Shown: positions 35,342 to 44,586, counted from the first letter of the stretch. The stretch: DNA of 64,000 bases from RGIG1995 sp045652425 (GCA_045652425.1 JAZRUG010000017.1:1-64000); one strand, 5' to 3'. Notes: a model not told the origin generated them from the sequence alone. Translations and numbers: made by a program.

Positions 35342-36208
35342 TTATCTTTCTTTACCTACAAAGAAAAATGCAAGTACGCCGGGGCCCGTGTGAGCGCCGA
35401 TAACAGGACCTACGTCCGTTATTATCTCAACGTCAACGCCGTGTTTGTTTTTTATAATGGATGCAAGATATTCTGCATCAGCCAAACAATCGCCGTGAGA
35501 AATAAACAAAGTTCCCTCTTTTGTGTTAAGAGCCAACTCGTCATATTTCTGAGCCAAAGCCTCAACAGAGGTTCTTCTGCCTCTTACCTTTGTCATATTA
35601 ATAAGGTGTCCCTCATCGTCCATGTGAAGAACGGGCTTGATACCAAGTACGTTACCTACAAAAGCAACTGTGGGACTGATTCTTCCGCCCCTCTTCAAAT
35701 ACATAAGGTCGTCAACAGTAAACCAATGGCAAAGATTTGGTCTCAAACCTTCTGCAAACTTTGCCGTCTCTTCGATAGTTGCGCCTTCATTTTTCTTTTT
35801 AACAGTAAGATAAAGCAAAAGACCAAAGCCAGCCGATGCCGAAAGGCTGTCTACTGTAATAATCTTTCTGTCGGGGTATTTTTCCTGAAGCTGCACCCCT
35901 GCAAGTCTTGCAGAATTATACGTTGTGCTGAGTCCCGAAGAAAAACCGAGATAAAGCACGTCTTTTCCGGCCTTAAGATATTCTTCAAAGCATTGAGAGA
36001 ATATTTCTACGTTTACTGCGGCTGTTTTCGCAATACCGCCCTCACGCATTTTTGCGTAAAACTCGGTGGCTGTTAAATCAAAGTTAGAATATTCCTTTTC
36101 CTCTCCCTCAAATCTCAAGGTAAGACTACAAAAAGGAACGCCCCATTTTTCAAGTATTTCCGGCTTAATATCACAAGCCGAATCAGTAATTATAATATAT
36201 TCGCTCAT
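35342..36208 (-). CDS. DegV-family fatty-acid binding protein (FakB-like)
   Basis: 288 residues from the ATG at 36208, preceded by AGGAGTAAAACAA. Family motifs: IITDSACDIKPE, LGFSSGLSTTYNSARLAG and ITVDSLSASAGFGLLLYL, with the FakB serine in SSGLSTT that binds the carboxylate. It delivers a fatty acid to FakA for phosphorylation and entry into phospholipid. It lies 52 bases upstream of fakA. Confidence 0.94.
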   Translation of the reverse strand: MSEYIIITDSACDIKPEILEKWGVPFCSLTLRFEGEEKEYSNFDLTATEFYAKMREGGIAKTAAVNVEIFSQCFEEYLKAGKDVLYLGFSSGLSTTYNSARLAGVQLQEKYPDRKIITVDSLSASAGFGLLLYLTVKKKNEGATIEETAKFAEGLRPNLCHWFTVDDLMYLKRGGRISPTVAFVGNVLGIKPVLHMDDEGHLINMTKVRGRRTSVEALAQKYDELALNTKEGTLFISHGDCLADAEYLASIIKNKHGVDVEIITDVGPVIGAHTGPGVLAFFFVGKER

Positions 36209-36384
36209 TTGTTTTACTCCTATTTTCGATATTACGTTTTTAACAACTGTAAAAAAATAACAATACATCTTATATTATATCACCCAACTGTTGTTTTGTC
36301 AACAATATAAAATATATAGTAATGTTTATTGTATATAAGTCCGTGACTTAATGATTAGATACATATAATCTAATAAAAAAGGCT

Positions 36385-36518
36385 AAAGGGATCCTTCGAC
36401 TTCGGCAATATAAATTGCCTTCGCTCAGGATGACAGTCTTTATTATTTATACAAACAAACAATGAATATGTCATTCTGAGTGAAGCGACCAAAGGTCGCG
36501 GAATCGAAGAATCCCTTT
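36385..36518. repeat. 134-bp palindromic intergenic repeat
   Basis: Outer arms AAAGGGATCCTTCGA and TCGAAGAATCCCTTT, inner arms GCTCAGGATGACA and TGTCATTCTGAG with GAAGCGA words. No gene in 36209-36546. This is a second, unrelated palindrome family, of a type I recall as abundant in gut Clostridia. Confidence 0.75.
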
Positions 36519-36546
36519 ATCACTATACAAAAATGTTAATCTTTTA

Positions 36547-37299
36547 TTACCCCAATAGCACGTCTGTTACAAGCATCACGCAAAAGCCTACGAGCAAGGC
36601 ATAAGTTGCGCCGCGTTCGCTTCCGTGTGCGTGTGTCTCGGGTATCATTTCATCACTGATTACATAGAGCATAGTACCACCGGCAAATGCAAGAGCAAAG
36701 GGCAATATCGCTGATGCAATACTTACCGCAAAATATCCTACGAGAGTTCCCACAACCTCAACAAGTCCGGTTATCATAGCGCATACAAACGTCTTCTTCG
36801 GCGTTACTCCCGCCGCCAGCATAGGTCCAATAATAACCATACCCTCGGGGATATTCTGCAATGCTATACCACCTGCAATAATAAGTGCTTGCGACACGTC
36901 ACCCGAACCAAAACCAACACCTGCGGCAATACCCTCGGGTAAATTATGTATAGCTATTGCAAGTACGAACAGCAATACTTTACTCAAGTTTTCGTTCTTA
37001 TGCGGCTCAATATCCGCCCCCACCATCTTATGCAAATGTGGTACGAGCTTATCTATAACGTTAAGACACAAAGCCCCCGCAAATATTCCCGCAACCGTAA
37101 TCAAAATCCCGTATTCCCCGCCGTATTCAACTGACGGTAAAATAAGTCCCAATACCGCCGCCGCAAGCATTACTCCTGCCGCAAAAGACAGAATTATGTC
37201 GGAAAACTTATGACTTATCTTTTTAAATGCAAAACCGATTATTGAGCCTATCATTGTCGCTCCCCCAACACCGAGAGCCGTCAACAATACCATTTCCAT
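36547..37299 (-). CDS. ZIP-family metal (zinc) transporter
   Basis: 250 residues, eight hydrophobic helices. The metal-binding helices IV and V carry AIHNLPEGIAAGVGFG and GIALQNIPEGMVIIGP, the family signature. It is a GufA-type bacterial ZIP that imports divalent metal, probably zinc. It ends a repeat-flanked single-gene unit; no Zur box was identified. Confidence 0.94.
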   Translation of the reverse strand: MEMVLLTALGVGGATMIGSIIGFAFKKISHKFSDIILSFAAGVMLAAAVLGLILPSVEYGGEYGILITVAGIFAGALCLNVIDKLVPHLHKMVGADIEPHKNENLSKVLLFVLAIAIHNLPEGIAAGVGFGSGDVSQALIIAGGIALQNIPEGMVIIGPMLAAGVTPKKTFVCAMITGLVEVVGTLVGYFAVSIASAILPFALAFAGGTMLYVISDEMIPETHAHGSERGATYALLVGFCVMLVTDVLLG

Positions 37300-37355
37300 A
37301 AAATAATCCTCGTATTAATCTACTTTAATTCACTATATAACGCACAGATAAAAAC

Positions 37356-37481
37356 AAGGCTCCCTTGTGTAAAGGGAGCTCCCGACGGAGTCGGGTGAGG
37401 GATTGTTTTTAACGTACAAACCATTATTTAACAACCCTTCCGCCTCGTTCCTCGGCACCTCCCCTTACACAGGGGAGGCTT
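37356..37481. repeat. 126-bp inverted repeat between rubredoxin and ZIP genes
   Basis: GGCTCCCTTGTGTAAAGGGAG (arm itself palindromic) with ATTGTTTT faces its imperfect complement ending in CCTTACACAGGGGAGGCTT. It follows the rubredoxin stop and may act as its terminator. Confidence 0.75.
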
Positions 37482-37496
37482 CTTTTTTAAGTTTTT

Positions 37497-37655
37497 TTAC
37501 GCTTCGCTGAAATTAGACTTATCTACACCGCAGATGGGGCATACGAAATCTTCCGTAACCTCTTCCCACTTCGTTCCTGCAGCAACGCCCTGGCTTCCTT
37601 CGCCAACAGCTTCATCATATTCATATCCGCAAATATTACATACATATTTTTTCAT
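37497..37655 (-). CDS. rubredoxin
   Basis: 52 residues, the usual length. The iron is held by CNICGY (C6, C9) and CPICG (C39, C42). It is an electron carrier, here most likely reducing the desulfoferrodoxin and flavorubredoxin encoded immediately upstream, since the three genes lie within 30 bases of each other on one strand. Confidence 0.96.
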   Translation of the reverse strand: MKKYVCNICGYEYDEAVGEGSQGVAAGTKWEEVTEDFVCPICGVDKSNFSEA

Positions 37656-37684
37656 TATGTTTTTCCTCCATATTAGATAATCAA

Positions 37685-38065
37685 TTAAAGTTCAGTCTTC
37701 CAAAGACCGTGAAGATTACAGTAAGCATATACTGCAACTGCCTTTTCGTCAGCAAGAGCAAAAGTTACTTTAGGTTCTTCTCCGGGATTCAAGCACTTTC
37801 TTTGACCACCCTTATCTGTCTGGAGATACACCCAAGTAATGCTGTGCTCTTCGGTCATAGGATGTGCAACCGAGCCTATCTCAACTGTTACAAGATTACC
37901 CTCAACCTTTGCAACAGGTATATGCTTTTCATGACTTGCCTCAACCACACCGGGTTCAAGCTTCGTCATCTTCTGTCCGCAACACATCATAGGAACACCT
38001 GCATCTTTAATAAGTCCCACTATATTGCCGCAATGTTCGCAAATGTAAAATTTGTTATCACACAT
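37685..38065 (-). CDS. dfx: desulfoferrodoxin (2Fe superoxide reductase)
   Basis: 126 residues from the ATG at 38065, which follows GGAGGATAATAAT. The N-terminal desulforedoxin domain has CEHCGN and MCCGQKM cysteines; the C-terminal neelaredoxin domain has HEKHIPV, HPMTEEHSI and CNLHGLWK supplying the His4-Cys centre. It reduces superoxide to peroxide without making oxygen, as suits an anaerobe. Middle gene of flavorubredoxin-dfx-rubredoxin. Confidence 0.96.
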   Translation of the reverse strand: MCDNKFYICEHCGNIVGLIKDAGVPMMCCGQKMTKLEPGVVEASHEKHIPVAKVEGNLVTVEIGSVAHPMTEEHSITWVYLQTDKGGQRKCLNPGEEPKVTFALADEKAVAVYAYCNLHGLWKTEL

Positions 38066-38097
38066 ATTATTATCCTCCAAAATGTTATTTATATAAA

Positions 38098-39888
38098 TTA
38101 TTCAATGGGTTCAAAGTCTGCCGCCCCATGTTTACACAAAGGACATACTATATCTTCGGGAAGCTCTTCCCCTTCATATACGTATCCGCATATTCTGCAT
38201 ACGTATCCTTTTTTGCCTTCAGTCTTGGGCTTCGGCTTAACGTTATTCTGATAATAAGTGTAGGTCATCGTTTCCTTATCGGAAATAACTCTTGACTCGT
38301 TTACCGAGCATATAAACATTCCGTGTGTATCAAGGTCTATATACTGTTCAACCTTGAGCGACATAAATGAATTAATATATCTAGGCAAGAATACCAATCC
38401 GTTATCTGAACGGAGAGGCGTACAATCTGCAAACTTATCCACGTTTCTTCCGCTTGCAAATCCGAATTTTTCAAACACCGAGAAGGGCGCGTCTACTGTC
38501 AGACAGTTTATATTCATTTTGCCCGTCTGCTTTATAACGTGATGTGAATAATTCTCTTTGTTAATCGTAACTGCAATTCTGTTGGGTACGCTGGTTACCT
38601 GTGTTACTGTATTTACGATAAGTCCGTTATCCTTCTTGCCGTCGTTTGACGTTACAACGTAAAGACCGTATCCAATATTAAAGAGGGCTGTCAAATCACT
38701 CTTGTTTGCCGTTTCGGATCTCTGCGCCAAATAATCCTTGCAAAGCTCGTTAACTAACCTATTAAGCTGTTCGGTACTTTCTTCGTTAAGAGCAGACAGT
38801 ATTTTTACAGTTGTATCGGTGTAGGTAATATTCTTGCACTTTTCAAGTAAGCCTTTCATTACCTTTGCCGCCATAGGCGCCCAGCTTCCGTTTTCAATAA
38901 GGGCAACGGTTCTGTTACTGAAGTTTCTTTCAACCAAGTGATTGATAAACTCGCGCATAAAGGGGAATATTTCCGCATTATAGGTCGTCGTCGCAAGTAC
39001 GATCTTGCTGTATCTGAACGCGTCCTCGACCGCCTCTGCCATATCGCATCTTGCAAGGTCGTTTACAACAACCTTTGGACAACCGTTTGCCTTCAATGCA
39101 TCTGCAAGTTTGAGAACCGCTCTTTTTGTATTGCCGTAAACGGAGGTATAACAAATAACGATTCCCTCTTCCTCGGGCTGATAGCTTGACCAAGTATTGT
39201 AAAGGTTAATGTAATAACCGAGATTTTCTTTAAGAACGGGACCGTGCAAAGGACAGATAATTTGAATATCAAGCCCTGCCGCTTTCTTGAGAAGCGCCTG
39301 AACCTGCGCACCGTACTTTCCTACGATACCGATATAGTAACGTCTTGCTTCACAAGCCCAATCCTCTTCAACGTCAAGGGCGCCAAACTTTCCGAATCCG
39401 TCAGCCGAGAACAACACTTTATCGGTTGAATCGTAAGTTACTATAACCTCGGGCCAATGCACCATCGGTGCTGTTACAAAAGTAAGATTATGTTTACCAA
39501 GAGAAAGTTGACTTCCCTCACCCACCACTATCTGTCTTTCGGCAAAATCGGTACCGAAAAAGTTTTTCATCATTTTGAATGCTTTATCGGAAGATACGAT
39601 TTTTGCATCGGGGTAAATCTTGATGAAATTCATAATATTTGCCGAGTGGTCAGGCTCCATATGCTGAATTATAAGATAATCCGGCTTTCTGTCGCCCAAA
39701 GTATTCTGCAAATTATCAAGCCATTCATGAGTAAAGTTCGCATCAACAGTATCCATTACAGCTATTTTTTCATCAACAATAACGTAAGAGTTATACGCCA
39801 TTCCGTTAGGCACATCGTACTGCCCTTCGAACAAATCAATCTTGTGGTCATTTACACCAACGTATTTTATATCTTTGGTAATCATCAT
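38098..39888 (-). CDS. multidomain flavodiiron protein with flavin reductase and rubredoxin domains
   Basis: 596 residues from the ATG at 39888 (the GTG three codons earlier overlaps the GAGGTG ribosome site). Order: metallo-beta-lactamase-like diiron domain with HMEPDHSAN, APMVHWPE, FSADGFG and CPLHGP; flavodoxin domain (CYTSVYGNTKRA); flavin reductase domain (about 400-535); rubredoxin (CRICGYVYEG and CPLCKHG) at the C-terminus. It reduces oxygen to water or NO to N2O at the diiron site, using electrons passed internally. It starts an operon with dfx and rubredoxin. Confidence 0.95.
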   Translation of the reverse strand: MMITKDIKYVGVNDHKIDLFEGQYDVPNGMAYNSYVIVDEKIAVMDTVDANFTHEWLDNLQNTLGDRKPDYLIIQHMEPDHSANIMNFIKIYPDAKIVSSDKAFKMMKNFFGTDFAERQIVVGEGSQLSLGKHNLTFVTAPMVHWPEVIVTYDSTDKVLFSADGFGKFGALDVEEDWACEARRYYIGIVGKYGAQVQALLKKAAGLDIQIICPLHGPVLKENLGYYINLYNTWSSYQPEEEGIVICYTSVYGNTKRAVLKLADALKANGCPKVVVNDLARCDMAEAVEDAFRYSKIVLATTTYNAEIFPFMREFINHLVERNFSNRTVALIENGSWAPMAAKVMKGLLEKCKNITYTDTTVKILSALNEESTEQLNRLVNELCKDYLAQRSETANKSDLTALFNIGYGLYVVTSNDGKKDNGLIVNTVTQVTSVPNRIAVTINKENYSHHVIKQTGKMNINCLTVDAPFSVFEKFGFASGRNVDKFADCTPLRSDNGLVFLPRYINSFMSLKVEQYIDLDTHGMFICSVNESRVISDKETMTYTYYQNNVKPKPKTEGKKGYVCRICGYVYEGEELPEDIVCPLCKHGAADFEPIE

Positions 39889-39906
39889 AGTATTCACCTC
39901 AAAATA

Positions 39907-39940
39907 ATATTATCATTTGTTTATTTATTCGTCAATCATA
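39907..39940 (-). promoter_or_regulatory. promoter of the flavodiiron-dfx-rubredoxin operon
   Basis: On the minus strand TTGACG, 17 bases, TAATAT, ending about 15 bases before the GAGGTG ribosome site. No copy of the TGTTGAA/TTCAACA palindrome found at 41762 is present here. Confidence 0.55.
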
Positions 39941-39949
39941 TTTTCTAAA

Positions 39950-40648
39950 TTAATCAAGAATTCTACCATCTGTTGTTATAGTAACAACTTGCCAAGGAAT
40001 AAACTTTCCGCTTTCTTTCAGCGCTCTTCTTACCGCGTTTTCAAGTCCTCCGCAGCAAGGCACTTCCATACGAACGATCTTCAAGCTTTTTATATCGTTG
40101 TTACGTATAATCGCCGTCAACTTTTCGGCATAATCGCCTTCATCAAGCTTTGGACAGCCAATGAGTGTAATGTGATTTTTTATAAAATCATTATGAAAAC
40201 TTCCGTAGGCATAAGCGGTACAGTCGGCGGCAATAAGTAAGTTTGCTCCTTCAAAATAAGGTGCATTTACGGGAACAAGCTTTATCTGGCACGGCCATTG
40301 CATCAGCCTGCTTGCCGTAGACGGATTTGAATAAGACGCCGGAACGGTATCCCTTTTTATATTTTTTATTCGCATTCCGGGACAACCGCTGTGCAAACTT
40401 GCTTCGCTTTTCTTCATTTTTTCTTTTTTTACAGCCTCTTCATCATACTCGGGTGCTTCCCTTTCCTCAAAAGATATAGCATCTACCGGACAAACAGGTA
40501 AGCAATCTCCCAAACCGTCGCAATAATTTTCCTTGGTCAGTTCAGCTTTACCGTTTATCATTTCAATAGCGCCCTCATGACAAGCAACAGCGCAAGCTCC
40601 GCAACCGTTACATTTTTCTTTATCGATTTTTATTATTTTTCTTATCAT
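39950..40648 (-). CDS. 4Fe-4S ferredoxin with C-terminal domain of unknown function
   Basis: 232 residues from the ATG at 40648, preceded by AGGAGG. Two cluster motifs lie in the first 65 residues: CNGCGACAVACHEGA and CDGLGDCLPVCPVDAI. A linker and a C-terminal domain follow with conserved cysteines (AADCTAYAYG, IGCPKLDE, VPCCGGLE), of the kind found in Clostridia beside D-lactate dehydrogenase or hybrid-cluster genes. It probably passes electrons in the anaerobic stress locus. The start lies 26 bases past the D-LDH stop. Confidence 0.9.
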   Translation of the reverse strand: MIRKIIKIDKEKCNGCGACAVACHEGAIEMINGKAELTKENYCDGLGDCLPVCPVDAISFEEREAPEYDEEAVKKEKMKKSEASLHSGCPGMRIKNIKRDTVPASYSNPSTASRLMQWPCQIKLVPVNAPYFEGANLLIAADCTAYAYGSFHNDFIKNHITLIGCPKLDEGDYAEKLTAIIRNNDIKSLKIVRMEVPCCGGLENAVRRALKESGKFIPWQVVTITTDGRILD

Positions 40649-40673
40649 AGCGCCTCCTGATTTGCTGTATTTT

Positions 40674-41708
40674 TTAAAAACATTTTTTATCATTACAGTC
40701 CTTAGATTCGCCGTTACAGTAACAAACCTCATTTGGACATTGATTCGTTTCGAAGAAACCTACTATATTGTTTACGGTTGTGTCTGCGATATTTTCCAAC
40801 GCATCTTCGGTAAGAAAAGCCTGATGCGACGTTACGATAACGTTCGGCATGGAAATAAGCCTTGCCAAAGTGTCATCTTCAAGTATGTGCCCCGACTTAT
40901 CCTCGAAAAACAAATCGGATTCTTCTTCATATACGTCAAGACAAGCGGCTCCAACCTTACGCGCCTTTATTCCGTTCAACAACGCCTCGGCATCTACCAA
41001 CGCGCCCCTTGACGTATTTATAATTACAACGCCTTTTTTACATTGTTCAATTGCCTTTTCATCAATAACGTGATACGTCTCGTCGGTTAACGGACAGTGC
41101 AAACTGATTATATCGCTGTTTTTTAATACGTAATCAAGAGTACAATATCTAACCGTGTCTCCGTTATCAAGTTCTTTTGAAGGAAATTTGTCATAAGCCA
41201 AAACTTTCATACCGAAGCCAAGACATATATCAATGAATATCCTTCCGATTTTTCCTGTTCCTATAACCCCGACCGTTTTACCGTGCAAGTCGAAGCCGGT
41301 CAATCCGTTCAAACTGAAATTGAAATCCCTTGAACGTATATACGCCTTGTGTATACGGCGTACGCTCGTAAGAAGCATTGCTATCGCGTGTTCTGCTACG
41401 GCGTATGGAGAATACGCGGGAACACGCAACACGTGAACTTTTCCATACGCGTGCTTTATATCAACGTTATTAAAACCCGCGCATCTTAAAGCAACTACAG
41501 ATACTCCGAATTCTGCCAAGCGATCGATTACCTGCGCATTTACTGTATCGTTTACAAACACGCACACGCCGTCGTATCCCTTTGCTAAATCAACAGTATC
41601 TTGAGTTAACCTCGTTTCAAAAAATTTAATTTCTATATTTAAGTTGTTTGCATATTTTTCAAAATAAGGTCTGTCGTAAGGTTTAGTATCAAAAAATGCT
41701 ATTTTCAT
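40674..41708 (-). CDS. ldhA: D-lactate dehydrogenase (D-2-hydroxyacid dehydrogenase) with cysteine-rich tail
   Basis: 344 residues. NAD motif GVIGTGKIGRIF, the substrate arginine in INTSRGALVD, glutamate in LDVYEEESD and the catalytic histidine in VTSHQAFLTEDA identify a D-LDH reducing pyruvate to D-lactate. The last 22 residues after the usual end are unusual: CPNEVCYCNGESKDC and two further lysine-flanked residues to a final Cys-Phe, five cysteines in all. It is divergent from a Crp/Fnr regulator, whose likely operator overlaps its promoter. Confidence 0.94.
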   Translation of the reverse strand: MKIAFFDTKPYDRPYFEKYANNLNIEIKFFETRLTQDTVDLAKGYDGVCVFVNDTVNAQVIDRLAEFGVSVVALRCAGFNNVDIKHAYGKVHVLRVPAYSPYAVAEHAIAMLLTSVRRIHKAYIRSRDFNFSLNGLTGFDLHGKTVGVIGTGKIGRIFIDICLGFGMKVLAYDKFPSKELDNGDTVRYCTLDYVLKNSDIISLHCPLTDETYHVIDEKAIEQCKKGVVIINTSRGALVDAEALLNGIKARKVGAACLDVYEEESDLFFEDKSGHILEDDTLARLISMPNVIVTSHQAFLTEDALENIADTTVNNIVGFFETNQCPNEVCYCNGESKDCNDKKCF

Positions 41709-41720
41709 TACACTCCCCCT

Positions 41721-41776
41721 TGCTTTTCTGAAATCATTATAGTATAATCTCTTTGTAATTTCTGTTGAATTTTCAA
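41721..41776. promoter_or_regulatory. overlapping divergent promoters and TGTTGAA-TT-TTCAACA operator
   Basis: Plus strand: TTGCTT, 17 bases, TATAAT for the Crp/Fnr gene. Minus strand: TTCAAC, 17 bases, TATACT for ldhA; the two -10 boxes overlap in ATTATAGTATAAT. The perfect palindrome TGTTGAA-TT-TTCAACA (about 41761-41776) covers the ldhA -35 box and lies in the crp leader, a layout expected of a Crp/Fnr-type autoregulatory site. Confidence 0.65.
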
Positions 41777-41792
41777 CAAAACGGAGAAAAAT

Positions 41793-42452
41793 ATGGAAAA
41801 ATATTTAGAAATTTTAAAAAAGTGTCCGCTTTTTTTCGAAATAGAGAAAAACAACCTCTTTAAAATGCTGAATTGTCTAGGTGCAAAAATCGAAGAATTT
41901 GACAAAAAATATACTATTTTTGCTGAAGGCTCGTCAGCTAAATATATAGGTATAGTTTTGTCAGGGTCAGCCCAAATAATTCAAATGGACTATTACGGAA
42001 ACAGAAATATTTTGGGGACAATAGAACCTTCTCAGATTTTTGCTGCAGAATTTGCTTGTACCGAGTCAAGCTCTTTGCCTGTGTCGGTAATCGCAAACGA
42101 GCCGTGCGAAGTTATGCTCATTAACTGTAGCCACATTTTACATACCTGCTCCAATAATTGCGGGTTCCACCAGCAGCTTATATTCAACCTTATGAAAGAC
42201 CTTGCTTTGAAAAACATTATCTTTCATCAAAAAATCGAAATAACTTCAAAAAGAACAACAAGAGATAAGCTTTTAACATATCTTATATTTAAATCAAAAG
42301 AAATGGGAAAAAGAAGTTTTGATATTCCCTTTGACCGACAAGAACTTGCCGACTATCTTGAAGTTGACAGAAGCGGTCTTTCTGCTGAAATAAGCAAATT
42401 AAGAAACGAGGGTATACTCGAGAGCAACAAAAAACATTTCGTTCTGCTATAG
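41793..42452 (+). CDS. Crp/Fnr-family transcriptional regulator
   Basis: 219 residues: an N-terminal cyclic-nucleotide-binding-like barrel (about 15-120, IFAEGSSAKYIGIVLSGSAQ) and a C-terminal HTH_Crp domain (about 150-219, FDRQELADYLEVDRSGLSAE). It lacks the cAMP-binding arginine motif. Seven or so cysteines, clustered in the sensor domain (INCSHILHTCSNNCGF), hint at a redox or metal cofactor. It probably controls ldhA-ferredoxin and perhaps the flavodiiron operon. GGAGAAAAAT precedes the start. Confidence 0.92.
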   Translation: MEKYLEILKKCPLFFEIEKNNLFKMLNCLGAKIEEFDKKYTIFAEGSSAKYIGIVLSGSAQIIQMDYYGNRNILGTIEPSQIFAAEFACTESSSLPVSVIANEPCEVMLINCSHILHTCSNNCGFHQQLIFNLMKDLALKNIIFHQKIEITSKRTTRDKLLTYLIFKSKEMGKRSFDIPFDRQELADYLEVDRSGLSAEISKLRNEGILESNKKHFVLL

Positions 42453-42481
42453 GACTAGGCCAAATTAATAAAGCAAAATAA

Positions 42482-42721
42482 ACGACCTCATCCGTCTCGG
42501 CAACGAAGAAATATATTTAATAAAGCTTGTACCCTGCCTCGACACCTTCTCCCACCGGAGAAGGTCTTTGTTTGTACAAGAATTTAAAAATGTTAGTTAT
42601 TACTGTTCTTTAATTTAGAGTAAAATTAAACATTGTACCTTCTCCGGTGGGAGAAGGTGTCGTACCGCCAATAAATAATAGTTTTTTATTAATCTTTATG
42701 CGGTGCGACGGATGAGGTCGT
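42482..42721. repeat. nested palindromic repeat, copy 2 (MITE-like)
   Basis: 240 bp, same outer (ACGACCTCATCCGTC) and inner inverted repeats as 196-443 and the same right half, but a different central spacer. The region 42722-42825 up to pepF holds no gene. Confidence 0.85.
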
Positions 42722-42825
42722 TAATAATAATTAATTTTTTTATTATGGAATTGACTGTTTGTTTATTGATTTTGAGAAAACAAAAATGGGACTAAGTTAA
42801 TAATAAACCGCCCCATCTTTTTTAT

Positions 42826-44586
42826 TCACTTCTTAGTTTCTTCGATAAACAAATCGATTTTGTCATATATAGTTTGAAGACTCTTTCTCCAGAAATCAGA
42901 AGACGTCAAATCTATTCCCATAATAAGAGCGCATTCCTCTATACTCATCATTGACGTTGCTTTAAGCAACTCACGATATTTTTGAACAAAGCTATCTCCC
43001 ATCTCTAAATATTTTGCATACAGTCCTCGTCCGAAAAGACCACCAAACGTATATGGGAAATTATAGTAAGAACGTTGAGAAGAATAATAATGCGACTTAT
43101 CACACCATACGTAAGGGTAAAGATAATCGTTGTCAAGCGCGTCGCCATAAACCTCTTTTTGAGTGTCTGTCATAAGTTTGTTTATCTCCGAAGCATAAAC
43201 AAATCTTTCCTTTCGCATTTTTATAAGTTCGTCTTCAGTCTTATACCTTACGTACATATCGGGCAGTATCATAAGGCTGTCGGTTATCTGCTTGTCAAGC
43301 AAAGCGATTTTTTCTTCGCCCTCCGCCTTATCTATAGCACCGTTTACAAGCAATATTTCGTTAAAAGTAGATGCTGTTTCCGCAAGAGGCAATCCGTAAG
43401 CTCTGTTTAAAGGTCTGTTATTTTTTACCTGCTGACCGTGAAAAGCGTGTCCAAGCTCGTGTGCAAGTGTGTTTATTGCACCGAAATTACCGTTGAAATT
43501 AGTGAGAATTCTCGATTCGCCAAACCAAGTAAGGTTATAACAAAATGCGCCGCCTGACTTACCCGCCCTTGAATAAAAGTCTATCCACTCTTCCTTAAAC
43601 GCTCTGTCCATCATTTCAGACATATCCGAAGAAAAGTCCTTAAAATGTTCTACCAGATATTTGTGAGCGCTCTCGGGCGTATATTCCTTTTTAGTCGCAT
43701 TGCCAATAGGCGCATAAATGTCATACCAAGGCAATCCCTTTTCGTAACCTAAAAGACTTGCCTTTGCTTTCAAATACTCTCTGAATTTCGGGAAAGATTC
43801 TTTTACGGCACTCCACATAGCCTCAAGAGTATCTTTCTTCAAACGCCAACTTGTCAACGTCATATCAAGTGGAGATTCATAACCGCGTAATTCCGTCTCG
43901 GTTAAAACCTGTGCTTTAATATTGTTTACAGAATATGCAAGTGCATCGCTTATTCTGGGATAATTTGCAATTTGCGCTTCATATACTTCTTTTCTTATAT
44001 CTGCATCCGAGCTTTTAGCCAATGCCTGAAGCGCATTCATAGACTTTTTTTCGCCCCTGAAATCAACCTCTGTATGAGACATAAGATACGAATACTGTTC
44101 AGTCCAAGCAAGTCCGCCCGAAGCCGCCATTTGTGAAAAAACGTATTCGCCGTCGGAGCTCATATTATGCTCCAAACTTTCTTTTATCTCTTTGAAATAA
44201 AATGCGTATTCATTCAACAAATCGTCGGATTTTATTACCTCTGCAATATTATTTATATTGCCAACATAGTTTTTGAACAAAACGTCTTCCTTTGCATTTG
44301 CCGTAAGAAGCTTTTGTATTCTCGTGCGATAAGGGTCTCCCTCCTTGTCCGAGCTGTTTGCGGAACGGCGAAGCCTGAAATATACGTAAAGACGGTTTGA
44401 AACGTTGAGTATCTCTTCCTTTAATTCCATTATTGCGCGAAGAGTATCTTTCGGAAAATCGAGTGTCGCCGAATTAACCCTATTTCTGTATTCCTCATTT
44501 AAAGACTCCAGTTTTGCCAAATCGATTTCTATATTTGGATCATCTATACCTTTGTAAAACACGTCAAGAGACCATCTGTCGTACAT
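42826..44586 (-). CDS. pepF: oligoendopeptidase F (M3 metallopeptidase)
   Basis: 586 residues from the ATG at 44586, ten bases after AGAGG; the longer frame to 44742 runs through a terminator. The zinc motif is LAHELGHAFHG (HExxH), with the third ligand in LAETASTFNEI. It cleaves oligopeptides in the cytosol. The length fits the family (about 600). It follows an unrelated hypothetical gene past a terminator. Confidence 0.96.
   Translation of the reverse strand: MYDRWSLDVFYKGIDDPNIEIDLAKLESLNEEYRNRVNSATLDFPKDTLRAIMELKEEILNVSNRLYVYFRLRRSANSSDKEGDPYRTRIQKLLTANAKEDVLFKNYVGNINNIAEVIKSDDLLNEYAFYFKEIKESLEHNMSSDGEYVFSQMAASGGLAWTEQYSYLMSHTEVDFRGEKKSMNALQALAKSSDADIRKEVYEAQIANYPRISDALAYSVNNIKAQVLTETELRGYESPLDMTLTSWRLKKDTLEAMWSAVKESFPKFREYLKAKASLLGYEKGLPWYDIYAPIGNATKKEYTPESAHKYLVEHFKDFSSDMSEMMDRAFKEEWIDFYSRAGKSGGAFCYNLTWFGESRILTNFNGNFGAINTLAHELGHAFHGQQVKNNRPLNRAYGLPLAETASTFNEILLVNGAIDKAEGEEKIALLDKQITDSLMILPDMYVRYKTEDELIKMRKERFVYASEINKLMTDTQKEVYGDALDNDYLYPYVWCDKSHYYSSQRSYYNFPYTFGGLFGRGLYAKYLEMGDSFVQKYRELLKATSMMSIEECALIMGIDLTSSDFWRKSLQTIYDKIDLFIEETKK

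Noticed and set aside
37360..37480. CRISPR-like or tandem repeats in the ZIP-rubredoxin gap
   Set aside because: Only one inverted pair is present; there is no repeat-spacer periodicity anywhere in the window.
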